Made by a program: the position numbers and the translations under genes
Assembly (NCBI GenBank): GCA_963806145.1
Contig: CAWDXD010000022.1
Span: 1 to 64,000, forward strand
Source of the DNA: DASXKD01 sp963806145
GTDB lineage: Bacteria > Actinomycetota > Actinomycetes > Streptosporangiales > Streptosporangiaceae
DNA length: 64,000 nt
Direction of reading: 5' to 3'
Shown: positions 19,502-28,207 of the stretch, piece by piece
Layout of the letters: the number at the start of each line of letters is the position of its first letter
How positions within the stretch are numbered: position 1 is the first letter of the stretch
Notes under the pieces: generated by a model
The model's input: only the letters and a program-made list of their open reading frames with translations
The model's database searches: none
Told to the model about the DNA's origin: nothing

Positions 19502-20479
19502 ATGAGCGTTCCCGCTGAGCGCGCCCACCAGGGGGAGTACGCCGGGCCCTCAGCGTCGCGCACCGGTGGGCTTGGAGTGACCGCAGGGATAGCCAGCGTC
19601 GTGGTACCCGCGCACAACGAAGCGGATGTGATCGGGCGCCTGCTCGGCCAGCTTGTCGCCTCCGCCCGGCCAGATGAACTCGAGATCCTTGTCGTCGCCA
19701 ACGGCTGCACCGATACCACGGCTGACGTTGCGGCATCCTTTGGGCCTGCGGTACGGGTGCTGTCCGTTCCCACAGCCTCCAAGCGTGCCGCTCTGGCCGC
19801 TGGCAATCGCATGGCCAGGGTCTTCCCGCGGATCTACGTTGACGCCGATGTTGAGTTGCGAACGGAAGACGTCCGCGCGCTTGCCGGGGCACTGCGACGC
19901 CCAGGGGCGCTCGCCGCGGCGCCAGGCCTCGTGTTCGACCTGAAGGACAGCTCTTGGCCGGTCCGGTGGTACTACGACGTGTGGTCCCAGCTGCCTGAGG
20001 TACGGCAGGGGCTGTTCGGGCGGGGGGTCGTCGCGGTCAGCGAGTTGGGGTACACGCGGATCAAGGAGCTGCCGCCGGTGCTCGCCGAGGACCTCGCCGC
20101 GTCGCTCGCGTTTTCGCCCGCCGAGCGAGAGATCGTCGCCGGTGCCCGGGTGATTGTCCACCCACCGCGGACGCTGGCCCACCTACTGCGGGTGCGCGTC
20201 CGCGCCGCGGTCGGTGTCGCTCAGGTCGAGCGGACCGAGGGAGCACCTCCGTCGACGGCGCGCACGCGGCCACACGACCTTCTCGCCATCGTCAGAGACA
20301 GGCCCGGCATGGCGGCGCGCGTCGCGCTTTTCCTGGTCATAACCATGCTCGCGCGGCTTCGGGCAAGCCGTGCCGTCCGGCGTGGCGACTATTCGACCTG
20401 GCTCCGGGATGAAAGCAGCCGCCGCCAGCCCAAAATCCGGGGGGCCAGCGAGCATATGGCAGTGCGCAACCGCCAGTGA
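19502..20479 (+). CDS. Family 2 glycosyltransferase
   Basis: 325-residue GT-A enzyme. The N-terminal nucleotide-sugar fold begins at VVVPAHNEADV (about residue 35) and reaches a YVDADVEL metal-binding motif near 120. A helical tail with a hydrophobic stretch (VALFLVITMLARL) near 285 may attach it to the membrane. The ATG at 19502 has a GGGGGGAGG ribosome site directly upstream, so the longer open frame is not used. It is the first of two plus-strand genes transcribed towards the heptose genes. Donor and acceptor are unknown. Confidence 0.85.
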   Translation: MSVPAERAHQGEYAGPSASRTGGLGVTAGIASVVVPAHNEADVIGRLLGQLVASARPDELEILVVANGCTDTTADVAASFGPAVRVLSVPTASKRAALAAGNRMARVFPRIYVDADVELRTEDVRALAGALRRPGALAAAPGLVFDLKDSSWPVRWYYDVWSQLPEVRQGLFGRGVVAVSELGYTRIKELPPVLAEDLAASLAFSPAEREIVAGARVIVHPPRTLAHLLRVRVRAAVGVAQVERTEGAPPSTARTRPHDLLAIVRDRPGMAARVALFLVITMLARLRASRAVRRGDYSTWLRDESSRRQPKIRGASEHMAVRNRQ

Positions 20480-20530
20480 ACATTTGAAATCTTGTTGAGG
20501 AGCGGGCAACGGGACGGGCGGGATATAGAG

Positions 20531-21367
20531 ATGGCAATTTCAGGGGCAGTTACATCACCGAAATCAGCGCGGCCTTTGCCGCCCAGGATGCGAGTTGGCG
20601 ATCTCTGGTTCGATGCGCTAACAGAGAACGGGGTCATCGACGTAGTGCGCGAGGGTTGGGCCGCTGGCCATGGCGGCTCGATTATCCCGGTGAACATCGA
20701 TGTGGCCCGGGCGGTTGCGCGCGAGACCGCGCTGGCCCGGCTAGTATTCAACGGGTCCCTGGTACTGGCGGACGGGATGCCGCTGGTGTGGGCCTCGCGG
20801 GCCAGGGGACACGTCTTGCCAGAGCGCGTACCTGGTGCGTCTCTGGTGTTTTCGCTGAGCGCGGCAGCAGCCGCCGACGGCAGGTCTGTCTTCATCCTAG
20901 GTGGATCCGAAGGGATGCCGGAAAAGGCCGCCGAAGCGCTCGTCGCGCAATCTGAGAACCTGCGCATCGTCGGTACCGACTCACCACCGTTCGGTTTCGA
21001 CCAGACCGAGGAGGGGGTACGGGACACGGTCGCCGCGGTTGCGGCCGCGGCACCCGACCTCGTATTCGTTGGCCTGGGCTTCCCCAGGCAAGAGCACCTC
21101 ATCGAGCGGCTTCGGCAGGCAGTGCCCCACGCCTGGTATCTGGCCTGCGGGGGCGGTATTCCGATGGCCGCCGGAACGGTCCGCCGGGCATCTCCGGTCG
21201 TGCAACATCTCGGACTGGAGTGGGTGCACCGTCTGGCGCTCGAGCCCCGTCGGCTTGCCCGCCGGTACCTCCGCGACGATCTACCGTTCGCCCTTGTGCT
21301 GCTGGCCCGTTCGGCAGCGCACCGTTTCACGCGGCATCGGTCGCATCTTTCTTCATTCGCAGGATGA
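20531..21367 (+). CDS. WecG/TagA/CpsF family glycosyltransferase
   Basis: 278-residue GT26-type transferase; relatives add N-acetylmannosamine or a similar sugar to a lipid-linked acceptor as the second step of polymer synthesis. The family pattern is clear: VNIDVARAV, LADGMPLVWASR, FILGGSEGMPEKAA, FVGLGFPRQEHLI and CGGGIPMAAG. A TTG start at 20492 is possible, but the ATG at 20531 gives a compact N-terminus. The 3' end overlaps the convergent gmhB by 41 bases. Confidence 0.88.
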   Translation: MAISGAVTSPKSARPLPPRMRVGDLWFDALTENGVIDVVREGWAAGHGGSIIPVNIDVARAVARETALARLVFNGSLVLADGMPLVWASRARGHVLPERVPGASLVFSLSAAAAADGRSVFILGGSEGMPEKAAEALVAQSENLRIVGTDSPPFGFDQTEEGVRDTVAAVAAAAPDLVFVGLGFPRQEHLIERLRQAVPHAWYLACGGGIPMAAGTVRRASPVVQHLGLEWVHRLALEPRRLARRYLRDDLPFALVLLARSAAHRFTRHRSHLSSFAG

Positions 21368-21893
21368 GCCGCACCGCGGCACCGAGATCTTCGACGACAG
21401 CATCGGCGCCGGTGGCCGACCCACCGGTGGCGCGGACGAGGATGGTCGCCGTACCGGCCGAGCGGCCCGCTTTCAGGTCGGTGTCGCTGTCGCCGACGAT
21501 GACCGTTTCCGCTAGGTCGAAGAGGTGCTCTCGTGCCGCCCGGCGCAACATGCCAGCACCGGGCTTCCGGCAGTCACAGACGCCCGCCGCATGCGGGCAA
21601 TGGTAGGCAGCGTCGAGCCAGGCGCCTTCGGCCGCCAGCAACTGTTCGAGGCGTGCGTGAACGGCGGTGTAACAGGCCGGATCTGCCGATTCCTCGGATA
21701 GCCAGCGCTGGTTGGTGACCAGGATGGTGCGCAGGCCGGCCACGTTCAGCGCGGCCAGCGCCCTGGCCGCTCCAGGCAATAGGACCAGTTCAGCGGGTGA
21801 CCTGACGTACTGGCCCCTGGCGGCCTTGACGTTGATCGTTCCATCCCGGTCGAGAAAGACGGTGCGCAGGCTTCCCAGATTGACCGCGCACAT
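21327..21893 (-). CDS. gmhB: D-glycero-D-manno-heptose 1,7-bisphosphate 7-phosphatase (HAD-IIIA)
   Basis: 188-residue HAD phosphatase. The nucleophile motif FLDRDGTIN is at about residues 13-21, LVTNQ is motif II, and the zinc-binding loop is visible as CPHAAGVCDCRKPG. The VGDSDTDLKAG motif completes the active site. It removes the 7-phosphate of heptose bisphosphate before nucleotide activation. It follows gmhA by two bases on the same strand, so gmhB, gmhA and hddA form one unit. Confidence 0.9.
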   Translation of the reverse strand: MCAVNLGSLRTVFLDRDGTINVKAARGQYVRSPAELVLLPGAARALAALNVAGLRTILVTNQRWLSEESADPACYTAVHARLEQLLAAEGAWLDAAYHCPHAAGVCDCRKPGAGMLRRAAREHLFDLAETVIVGDSDTDLKAGRSAGTATILVRATGGSATGADAVVEDLGAAVRLILRMKKDATDAA

Positions 21894-21895
21894 GC

Positions 21896-22504
21896 TCAGG
21901 ACGGCCTCGGGAATATGGCTGCCTCAACCATCTCGCAAATCGTATGGCCCAGGTGCAGGCATGCCTCCTGGACCCGCCCGGTGTTGTCACTTGGCACCCG
22001 GATGCAGGTTCCGGCCAGGCTGGCCACCTTCCCGCCGCGTGCGCCCGTGAGCGCAACGGTGGTCATCTGGGCCTGACCCGCCGCCTCCAGCGCGCGGACG
22101 ACATTGAGCGAGTCGCCGGACGTGCTGAGGCCCACGACAACGTCTCCCGGGCGGCCCACGGCGAGTACCTGGCGGGCGAATACCTCGTCGTAGGAGTAGT
22201 CGTTGCCGATCGCCGTCATCGTGGCCGTCGCGTCCGGGAGGCTGATCGCGGCCAGACCGGGCCGGTGGAAGGCGAAGCGGCCCATCAGCTCCGCGGCCAG
22301 GTGTCCCGCGTCTTGCGCGGATCCGCCGTTGCCGAAGAAGATCACCTTTCCGCCTGAGCGGAGGGAACTGATGATCAGCCGCGCCACCTCGACCGCCTGT
22401 GCCGCGGAAGGGCCGACCAGCATTTGGCGCTTGACCTCGATCGCTTCCATCAACCGCGCCTGCGCCAGTTCCACGCTAGGCGCGACGACATCAGAAGCCC
22501 TCAT
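21896..22504 (-). CDS. gmhA: Phosphoheptose isomerase (SIS domain)
   Basis: 202-residue SIS-domain isomerase converting sedoheptulose 7-phosphate to D-glycero-D-manno-heptose 7-phosphate. GNGGSAQDAGHLAAEL and GLSTSGDSLNV are the sugar-phosphate-binding loops, and LHLGHTICEMVE near the end is typical of GmhA. The start at 22504 overlaps the hddA stop as ATGA; a second ATG nine bases upstream is equally possible. The longer open frame upstream is noise. Confidence 0.92.
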   Translation of the reverse strand: MRASDVVAPSVELAQARLMEAIEVKRQMLVGPSAAQAVEVARLIISSLRSGGKVIFFGNGGSAQDAGHLAAELMGRFAFHRPGLAAISLPDATATMTAIGNDYSYDEVFARQVLAVGRPGDVVVGLSTSGDSLNVVRALEAAGQAQMTTVALTGARGGKVASLAGTCIRVPSDNTGRVQEACLHLGHTICEMVEAAIFPRPS

Positions 22505-23517
22505 GCCTGCCATGTCGTCAGTCCCCTGCTGTCGAAGGCGAACTCCGAGACGTCGGCGCCGGCGATCTCCAGTGCTTCCATGACCCGGTGCTTCTTCGTG
22601 AAATCGCAGTACAGCAGGATGTAACCGCCACCGCCGGCGCCAGTGATCTTGCCACCCAGCGCGCCCTTGCTCAGGGCAAGCTCGTAGAGCTCGTCGATGT
22701 GCTCGTTCGAGATGAACGGCGACATGCGTTTCTTCTGGTTCCACGCCTCGCCCAGCAGCTCGCCGAAATCGTTCAGCTCACCGGTGAGAAGGGCGGCCTT
22801 CATGGCGACTGCCAATTCTTTCTGTGCCCGCAATCCCGCGAGGGTGTCACCCGCGCCCGCCGTAGCACGATGCGTCTGGTCCTCAATCACCCGTGCGGAG
22901 TCCCTGGTAATTCCGGTAAAGCAGAGCAGCAGGCTGAGCTCAAGCTCCAAGACGATCTCGTCGCGGATGCGCAGTGGATTGACGAGCACCCGGTCGCTGA
23001 ATTCGATGAAGTTGAAGCCGCCGAACGTCGCCGCGTACTGGTCCTGCATTCCGCCCGCGATCCCCAGGTCCTCACGCTCGATGGCGCAGGCAAGCTCCGC
23101 CGTGCGATAGGCACTCATGCCCACCCCGTAATGCTCGGCGAGCAGGCCCGTGAGCGCCACCATCATCGTCGATGACGAGCCGAGCCCCGATCCCGGCGGA
23201 GCGCTGGAGCGCAGGACCAGGTCGTAGCCGTTTGTTCCGTCCCGGCCGAACCTCCGCACGGCAGCCTTGATGAGGTCAAGGCTGCCGTCGTAGAGGATCT
23301 CGCTGTCGAGCGTCATCTCCGCGGTGGTCTTGAAATCCACCGACTCGATTGAGACCATGCGGTCGGTGCGCGGGATGAGGGAACCGTGCGCGTAGCGGTC
23401 GATGGTCGCGGAGAGAACGCAGCCGCCCTCGAGCGCCGGGAAGGGTGGCACGTCCGTGCCGCCCCCCGCGAACGATATCCGCAGAGGCGCACGGGCCCGG
23501 ATTCGAGGGCGCGTCAT
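22501..23517 (-). CDS. hddA: D-glycero-D-manno-heptose 7-phosphate kinase (GHMP family)
   Basis: 338-residue GHMP kinase. APLRISFAGGGTDVPPF at the N-terminus, the ATP loop PPGSGLGSSSTMM at 107-119 and the C-terminal GKITGAGGGGYI are characteristic of heptose 7-phosphate kinases of the GDP-heptose route. It phosphorylates C1. The ATG at 23517 fits the family N-terminus; the open frame extends 19 codons further to 23574. It heads the gmh operon and is transcribed away from the secreted-protein gene at 24150. Confidence 0.88.
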   Translation of the reverse strand: MTRPRIRARAPLRISFAGGGTDVPPFPALEGGCVLSATIDRYAHGSLIPRTDRMVSIESVDFKTTAEMTLDSEILYDGSLDLIKAAVRRFGRDGTNGYDLVLRSSAPPGSGLGSSSTMMVALTGLLAEHYGVGMSAYRTAELACAIEREDLGIAGGMQDQYAATFGGFNFIEFSDRVLVNPLRIRDEIVLELELSLLLCFTGITRDSARVIEDQTHRATAGAGDTLAGLRAQKELAVAMKAALLTGELNDFGELLGEAWNQKKRMSPFISNEHIDELYELALSKGALGGKITGAGGGGYILLYCDFTKKHRVMEALEIAGADVSEFAFDSRGLTTWQA

Positions 23518-24149
23518 CGCGACCCGCTCTGGCCCGATCCGCTCAGCTGACCACCGCCGACTCCACGCGGACAAGCAGCGACGACAGCACGAGAAACCAT
23601 GCTCTCCCCCGTTCGAGGTCCCGTTGACACATTACCAACCCGTGATGCGTAACGAAGACGCCCGAACAAGCCGGAAGGTTCACATTTGGCACAGAACCCG
23701 GGAATCCACCCCGGGCCGTCACCAGAAGTGCGTTCCCGCCTCCGCGGCCACGTTGGTTCGGCTTCTATCGTGGCGAGCCCCGCCAAGCCTCACCAGAAGT
23801 CTGCAACCGGCACACCCCTGGGCCGCCCACGTGATAGGTAAGGACAGAGTCAACTGACGAGGCGATCACCGAGGGTGGTGCGAAGCTGGCGAATAGTTGC
23901 CGGGAAACAGCCCTCCGGCCGGGCCCGGTAGCACAGGACAGGCCGGTCAGCGATACGATATCACGTTGCCCAATAGTGCTGTCAATTAGCGCGGACGGAC
24001 CGTATGCTTTTATTCTTATGCACTCTAGAAGAGGTTATCAGAACTGCTCTCATACTGAATAATCGTGCGGCCGGCGGCAGGCCCCAGCGCCAGTTTGATG
24101 CCTTTACCCTGTCATGCCACGATCACACCCTTCGCGAGGAGAACCGGTG
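23518..24149. other. Intergenic region between divergent genes, AT-rich in part
   Basis: This 632-base gap between divergent hddA and the secreted-protein gene has no supportable coding frame. Bases 23955-24060 are markedly richer in A and T than the surroundings (for example TTTTATTCTTATG), which suggests promoters. I could not define promoter boxes with confidence. A GAGGAG ribosome site at about 24136-24141 precedes the ATG at 24150. Confidence 0.5.
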
Positions 24150-25708
24150 ATGAGAACCAAGCCCGTCCTCATACTGCTCACCGTGGTGGTGGGCCTGCTG
24201 ACCGCCGCCGCCGCGGCCCGGGCGGTTTCACTGTCATCCTCGCCTAAGCCGGTTCCTGCGGGGACGCATAGCCCAATGACGACCCCCCGTGCGCGCAGCA
24301 CGATGGCAAACAGCGGGCGCAACACAGCAGACACCAGCGCGAAACCAGCTCTAGTCCAGAGCCTTCCCGCCGGTGTCACCTTGGGTCAGATCGATGGCGG
24401 CCCGCACTACTACGCGCATATCCACCCGGCGAGTGCCTGGATGGATCGGCACATCATGCTGGGCGCATGGCTGGAACAACCGCTTACAGGTGCCGAGGTG
24501 CGCTATGACGTCGCCATGGGCAACAACATCTACTGGAACCTTGCGAGCAGCCCCTCGGACAGGAACTGCGGCAACCAGCCGTGCCGCGTCAACTTCAACG
24601 TCATCCGCCAGGACGGGATGCACGCGTCAGCTCCGGATGTCACGTCGCGCAGCGGCTCGGAGACTGTTGCCTATGAGGGCACCGACGAACCCGACATGGA
24701 CTTCGGCCCAGGGTCTACCGGATGGGCTCACAATAATACGTATAACCAGTCTTCGTGTATCCCTTCCGGGTCAAGCTGCGGATACACGGTGGCCAATTTC
24801 TATTACACGGGGCACCCGGCCCGTTATGGCTCTCCCGGTTATCCCGCTGGCCGGAAGCCCATCACCCAAGGATTCGGCAAAGGCGTCCTGTTCTGGGAGA
24901 CGAACACCCAGGCCGCAAGGTTCCTGACTTATTCCGATACTCTTTCCGCCGACAGCTACTGGATGACGGACTCGGATCTCAACGTACCGTCACAAGGCGG
25001 TTGCGCCCTGCTGCCCGATAACGCTGCGGCGTGTGGCAGCGGCGCTGGCACCGGCCTCACCTCGGCCCAGCGTGCCTTGCCAGCCAATTACGCCTACAAC
25101 GTGACCCGGCTCGAGCGACTGCAAGCCCGAAATGGATCAGTGAAGCCGATAACGGTAGATGTCGAGACCGGCTGCCCGGGATCAAACGGCATCTGCACCA
25201 CTCCGGCCGCATCGACCGCCGCCGCCTGGCATGCGATCATCGCCGGCGCTCGGGGCATCATCTGGTTTCAGCATAATTTCGGCGGCCCGTGCATAGACTT
25301 CAAGACGTTCTATGACGGGTCGAATCCGTCCAGCCCCATGTACACTGCCAGCAGACACCGGGCGTCACCCTCCATGACGTGGTGACAAGGTGTCTCCGCT
25401 TCAACCATGAGGTGGCGCGCCTCAACGGCGTTCTCCTGTCCCCGTTCGCCGAGCACTACGTCAGTACTGGCCATGCGGACGTCTCGGCCATGGCCAAGTA
25501 CTCTCAGGGCACCTTCTACATCTTTGCTGCGTCGGGTAAGCCTGCCAGGCCCCCGGCAGATAACCAGCCCGTTACCTTCACGGTGGCCGGAGGCTACACA
25601 GGCCCGGTGACCGTGGTAGGCGAGCACCGCACCCTCCACGCTGTCAACGGCGTCTTCAGCGACACGTTCGCGAATGAGGACTCGGTGCATATCTACCGGG
25701 TCGGCTAA
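24150..25708 (+). CDS. Secreted protein, possible TIM-barrel glycoside hydrolase-like, with a -1 frameshift
   Basis: About 519 residues after repair. A hydrophobic N-terminal signal (MRTKPVLILLTVVVGLL) is followed by a Ser/Thr/Pro linker. The middle of the protein (ITVDVETGCPGSNG, then AAAWHAIIAGARGIIWFQHNFGG) resembles the end of a glycoside hydrolase barrel. A small beta domain closes the protein. A base is missing near 25340, between PSSPMY and CQQTPGVTLHDVV; the second part continues in another frame to 25708. Base composition is less GC-rich than in the nuo genes. I do not recognise a named family; a polysaccharide-active enzyme is an inference from context. Confidence 0.7.
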
Positions 25709-25720
25709 AGCCCCGGCGCA

Positions 25721-26482
25721 CTACTTCTTCGTGCCCAGGACGGCGGACCCGTTCGCTCTTGCGACCGCCACCAGGTTGTCGCGGTGACGTGGGAGGCGGC
25801 GCAGTGGGGCGCCCAGCATCGACAGCATGCGATCCAAGGGCTGGTTCGGCCTGTGCGAGAAGTCACAGAGTTCCACGCTGAAGTCCCGGAACCCCGCGCG
25901 CTGGAACTGCCAGGAAAGGTGCTCGGCAGAGTACTCGAGAACGTGGCCATACCCGCGCTCCCCCGGAAGGCCAAAGTGGTCGAAGAGTTGCCGGCCCCGG
26001 ATGAGATAGACGATGTTCCTGAGCCGGTAGAGGTTTGGCGTCGAACACAGCAGCGCCCCCCCGGGCCGGAGCAGGGTACGCAGCCGCGCCAGCGGGATGT
26101 AGCCGGGCACGGGCAGATGCTCGATCACCTCGGAGAAAAATATTGCGTCGAACCGCCGGTCCGTGGGTGGGTCGTCCACGGCAAGGTTCCACGTGAACGC
26201 GTCGATCCCGTGCTGCCGGAGACCGGCGAAGCAGCTGTCTTCGATGTCCGCGACGCAGGCGTCATCCCGCTGCCACAGCCGGGTGCTCAAGTAGGCCAGC
26301 TGGCCGCCGCCGATCTCAAGGAGGTCGACCCCCTGTTCTGGCGCCGTCTCGGCGAACCGCCGCAACATGGCCAGGTACCGGGTTCGATAGCGCGGGTAAT
26401 ACTGCGGTTCCTCTTGCCATTGCACCTGGGACACCATGCCAGCGAACTCACGCTCGAAGAGCTGCTCCGGAAATACCCGCAT
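25721..26482 (-). CDS. Class I SAM-dependent methyltransferase
   Basis: 253-residue methyltransferase. The SAM motif I is LLEIGGGQLAYLS near residue 54. DAIFFSEVIEHLPVPGY and LRPGGALLCSTPN are the usual later motifs. A consensus AGGAGG ribosome site lies just upstream of the ATG. It sits 12 bases downstream of the DUF6492 gene on the same strand. It probably methylates a sugar or a glycan end, but the substrate is not indicated by sequence. Confidence 0.85.
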   Translation of the reverse strand: MRVFPEQLFEREFAGMVSQVQWQEEPQYYPRYRTRYLAMLRRFAETAPEQGVDLLEIGGGQLAYLSTRLWQRDDACVADIEDSCFAGLRQHGIDAFTWNLAVDDPPTDRRFDAIFFSEVIEHLPVPGYIPLARLRTLLRPGGALLCSTPNLYRLRNIVYLIRGRQLFDHFGLPGERGYGHVLEYSAEHLSWQFQRAGFRDFSVELCDFSHRPNQPLDRMLSMLGAPLRRLPRHRDNLVAVARANGSAVLGTKK

Positions 26483-26494
26483 CCGAACCTCCTG

Positions 26495-27364
26495 TCAGTG
26501 GGCGCTCATCAGAGCCTGGAGAGCGGTCCGGCGAACATCGAGCGGGGTGTGAGATTTCGCCGAAATCATGATCGCGACATCATCAGCGGGCAGCGCTTGG
26601 ACGAACTTCCGCGCTGTCTCGAAGTCAAGTGGCGACTGGTGCCAGTAGCTGTGGCAGAGCATCGATTCGGTCGGAGCGGCGTTCGCCTGCTCGCCGAGCA
26701 CGTCATCAACGAACACGCCATACAGGATGAACTCGGAGACATGCAACTGGCCGGCCAGCGCGTCCAGCCAGGGCCGACCGGTCGCCTGCTGGATCCGATC
26801 CTGCAAGGCGAGCACAGTCCCCCGATCCCAGGCGGTGAAGGCGCTGATGTAGTCGGGCAGCGGGGGTCTGGCGGGAGGGATCCCGAGCAGGCGGCGAGCG
26901 ACGTCATGCCAGGTGAGATGGCGGGGCAGGTGTTCGTCGACGCCCGCGTCCTTGCGGTAGAAACGCAGGCGGCCATCGTGCCGGAAGGTCTCTGCGGTAA
27001 CCGGCCGTACCAGCAGGACGTCCGAGTCCACCAGAAGAAGTACCTCCGCCTCGATGCGGGCGGCCGCCTGAAGTTTGACCAACTGTTGCATCACCCATCC
27101 GCGGACGGGCGGGAACGGCCGGTACAGATTCAGCCACATGTTCGCTCTGGGAACACTCACCAGATGCCTGGGCATGAGTTCATTGACGGGCAGCACCTGG
27201 GTGCGGGTGCCCGTCAAGCACGAGAACAGTCTCAGGTCGCGGCGCGGGACGATGATGTGATGCACGGCGGGCGGCAGTGTATGGGCCAGAACCGACGCAT
27301 TCAGGTCCCGGCAAAGCTCGAAGTCGGGCGCATAGCTAGGTGTAATCACCGCAAGTTCGGCCAT
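26495..27364 (-). CDS. DUF6492 family protein, glycosyltransferase-like
   Basis: 289-residue protein of a family found in polysaccharide loci. It starts with a nucleotide-sugar-like fold (AVITPSYAPDFELC) and contains LLLVDSDVLLVRP near residue 115, a DxD-type motif expected of GT-A glycosyltransferases. TESMLCHSYWHQSP lies near the C-terminus. The function is inferred from these motifs and neighbours. It lies between the methyltransferase and the Wzz-like gene, all on the minus strand. Confidence 0.75.
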   Translation of the reverse strand: MAELAVITPSYAPDFELCRDLNASVLAHTLPPAVHHIIVPRRDLRLFSCLTGTRTQVLPVNELMPRHLVSVPRANMWLNLYRPFPPVRGWVMQQLVKLQAAARIEAEVLLLVDSDVLLVRPVTAETFRHDGRLRFYRKDAGVDEHLPRHLTWHDVARRLLGIPPARPPLPDYISAFTAWDRGTVLALQDRIQQATGRPWLDALAGQLHVSEFILYGVFVDDVLGEQANAAPTESMLCHSYWHQSPLDFETARKFVQALPADDVAIMISAKSHTPLDVRRTALQALMSAH

Positions 27365-27397
27365 ATCACAGTCCTAGGAGGCTCGTTGGTGTGCCGC

Positions 27398-28207
27398 CTA
27401 CGATCTCCCAGCCCTTGACCTGGCACGAGAGGAAGCTGACCTGGCAATGGACGTGGCGTTTCTCGGCGGCCAGTCTTCCGCGCGCCGACTCTGCCGAGGC
27501 TCGGGGTATCGCGCGCTCCGAGGCGTAGCGCCCGGCATCATGCCCTCGTCCTCGTCGGCCAGCTTGCCTTTGCGCCGCCTGTCGATTACGTCCATCACCG
27601 AGACGACGAGGAAGAGCAGGATGGCGCCAAGAGCCAGCAGCGCGATGAGCGTCCGAAGCTTGGAAGACACGCTGGACGTGGCCGCCGACGGCCGGACGAG
27701 TTCCACGGACCTGATCATGTAGAAGGGGTTGACGCCCTGCGCCTTCTGCATCTGATAAAGATCGTTCATGGTGGCCCGGGTAACGAGCTTCGCGCTCAAG
27801 ATCGCTGCCTGCGAAGACGACCCGACGCCGCTTATCTGTATGATCGGCGGGGTTCCGAAGGCGGTACTCAGCGTGATCTGATACCGGGGATCTGCCCCAG
27901 CCTGGAGCAGGTGTTGCTGAGAGGTTGGAGCGGTAACGACGCTGATCACCGCGTCAGCGACCACAGGCAGGCCACCGAGGTTGATATACGGGTTGTTAGA
28001 GCTAAGCCTCTTAAGCTTCGGATTTGCGGCAATCTGCGCCGGGGTCGGCGCAACCGGCGGACTGACGAGCAAGACGCTCGCCGATGAACTGTAGACGGGT
28101 GCCTTGACCACGACGACGTAGTAGGCACCCAGGACGGTAAGCAACATCACCGGGAGCGCGGCGAATTTGTGCCGCCAGAGCGCTCCGAGGATCGACAGGA
28201 GATCCAT
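27398..28207 (-). CDS. Wzz-like chain-length / polysaccharide co-polymerase membrane protein
   Basis: 269 residues with the Wzz topology: a first membrane segment at about 17-36, an extracellular region of about 150 residues, and a second membrane segment at about 186-207 followed by a basic cytoplasmic tail (RRRKGKLADEDEG). There is no kinase domain. The last 60 residues are arginine- and serine-rich. The gene start overlaps the stop of the Wzy-like gene upstream, which suggests joint control of polymer length. Confidence 0.78.
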   Translation of the reverse strand: MDLLSILGALWRHKFAALPVMLLTVLGAYYVVVVKAPVYSSSASVLLVSPPVAPTPAQIAANPKLKRLSSNNPYINLGGLPVVADAVISVVTAPTSQQHLLQAGADPRYQITLSTAFGTPPIIQISGVGSSSQAAILSAKLVTRATMNDLYQMQKAQGVNPFYMIRSVELVRPSAATSSVSSKLRTLIALLALGAILLFLVVSVMDVIDRRRKGKLADEDEGMMPGATPRSARYPEPRQSRRAEDWPPRNATSIARSASSRARSRAGRS

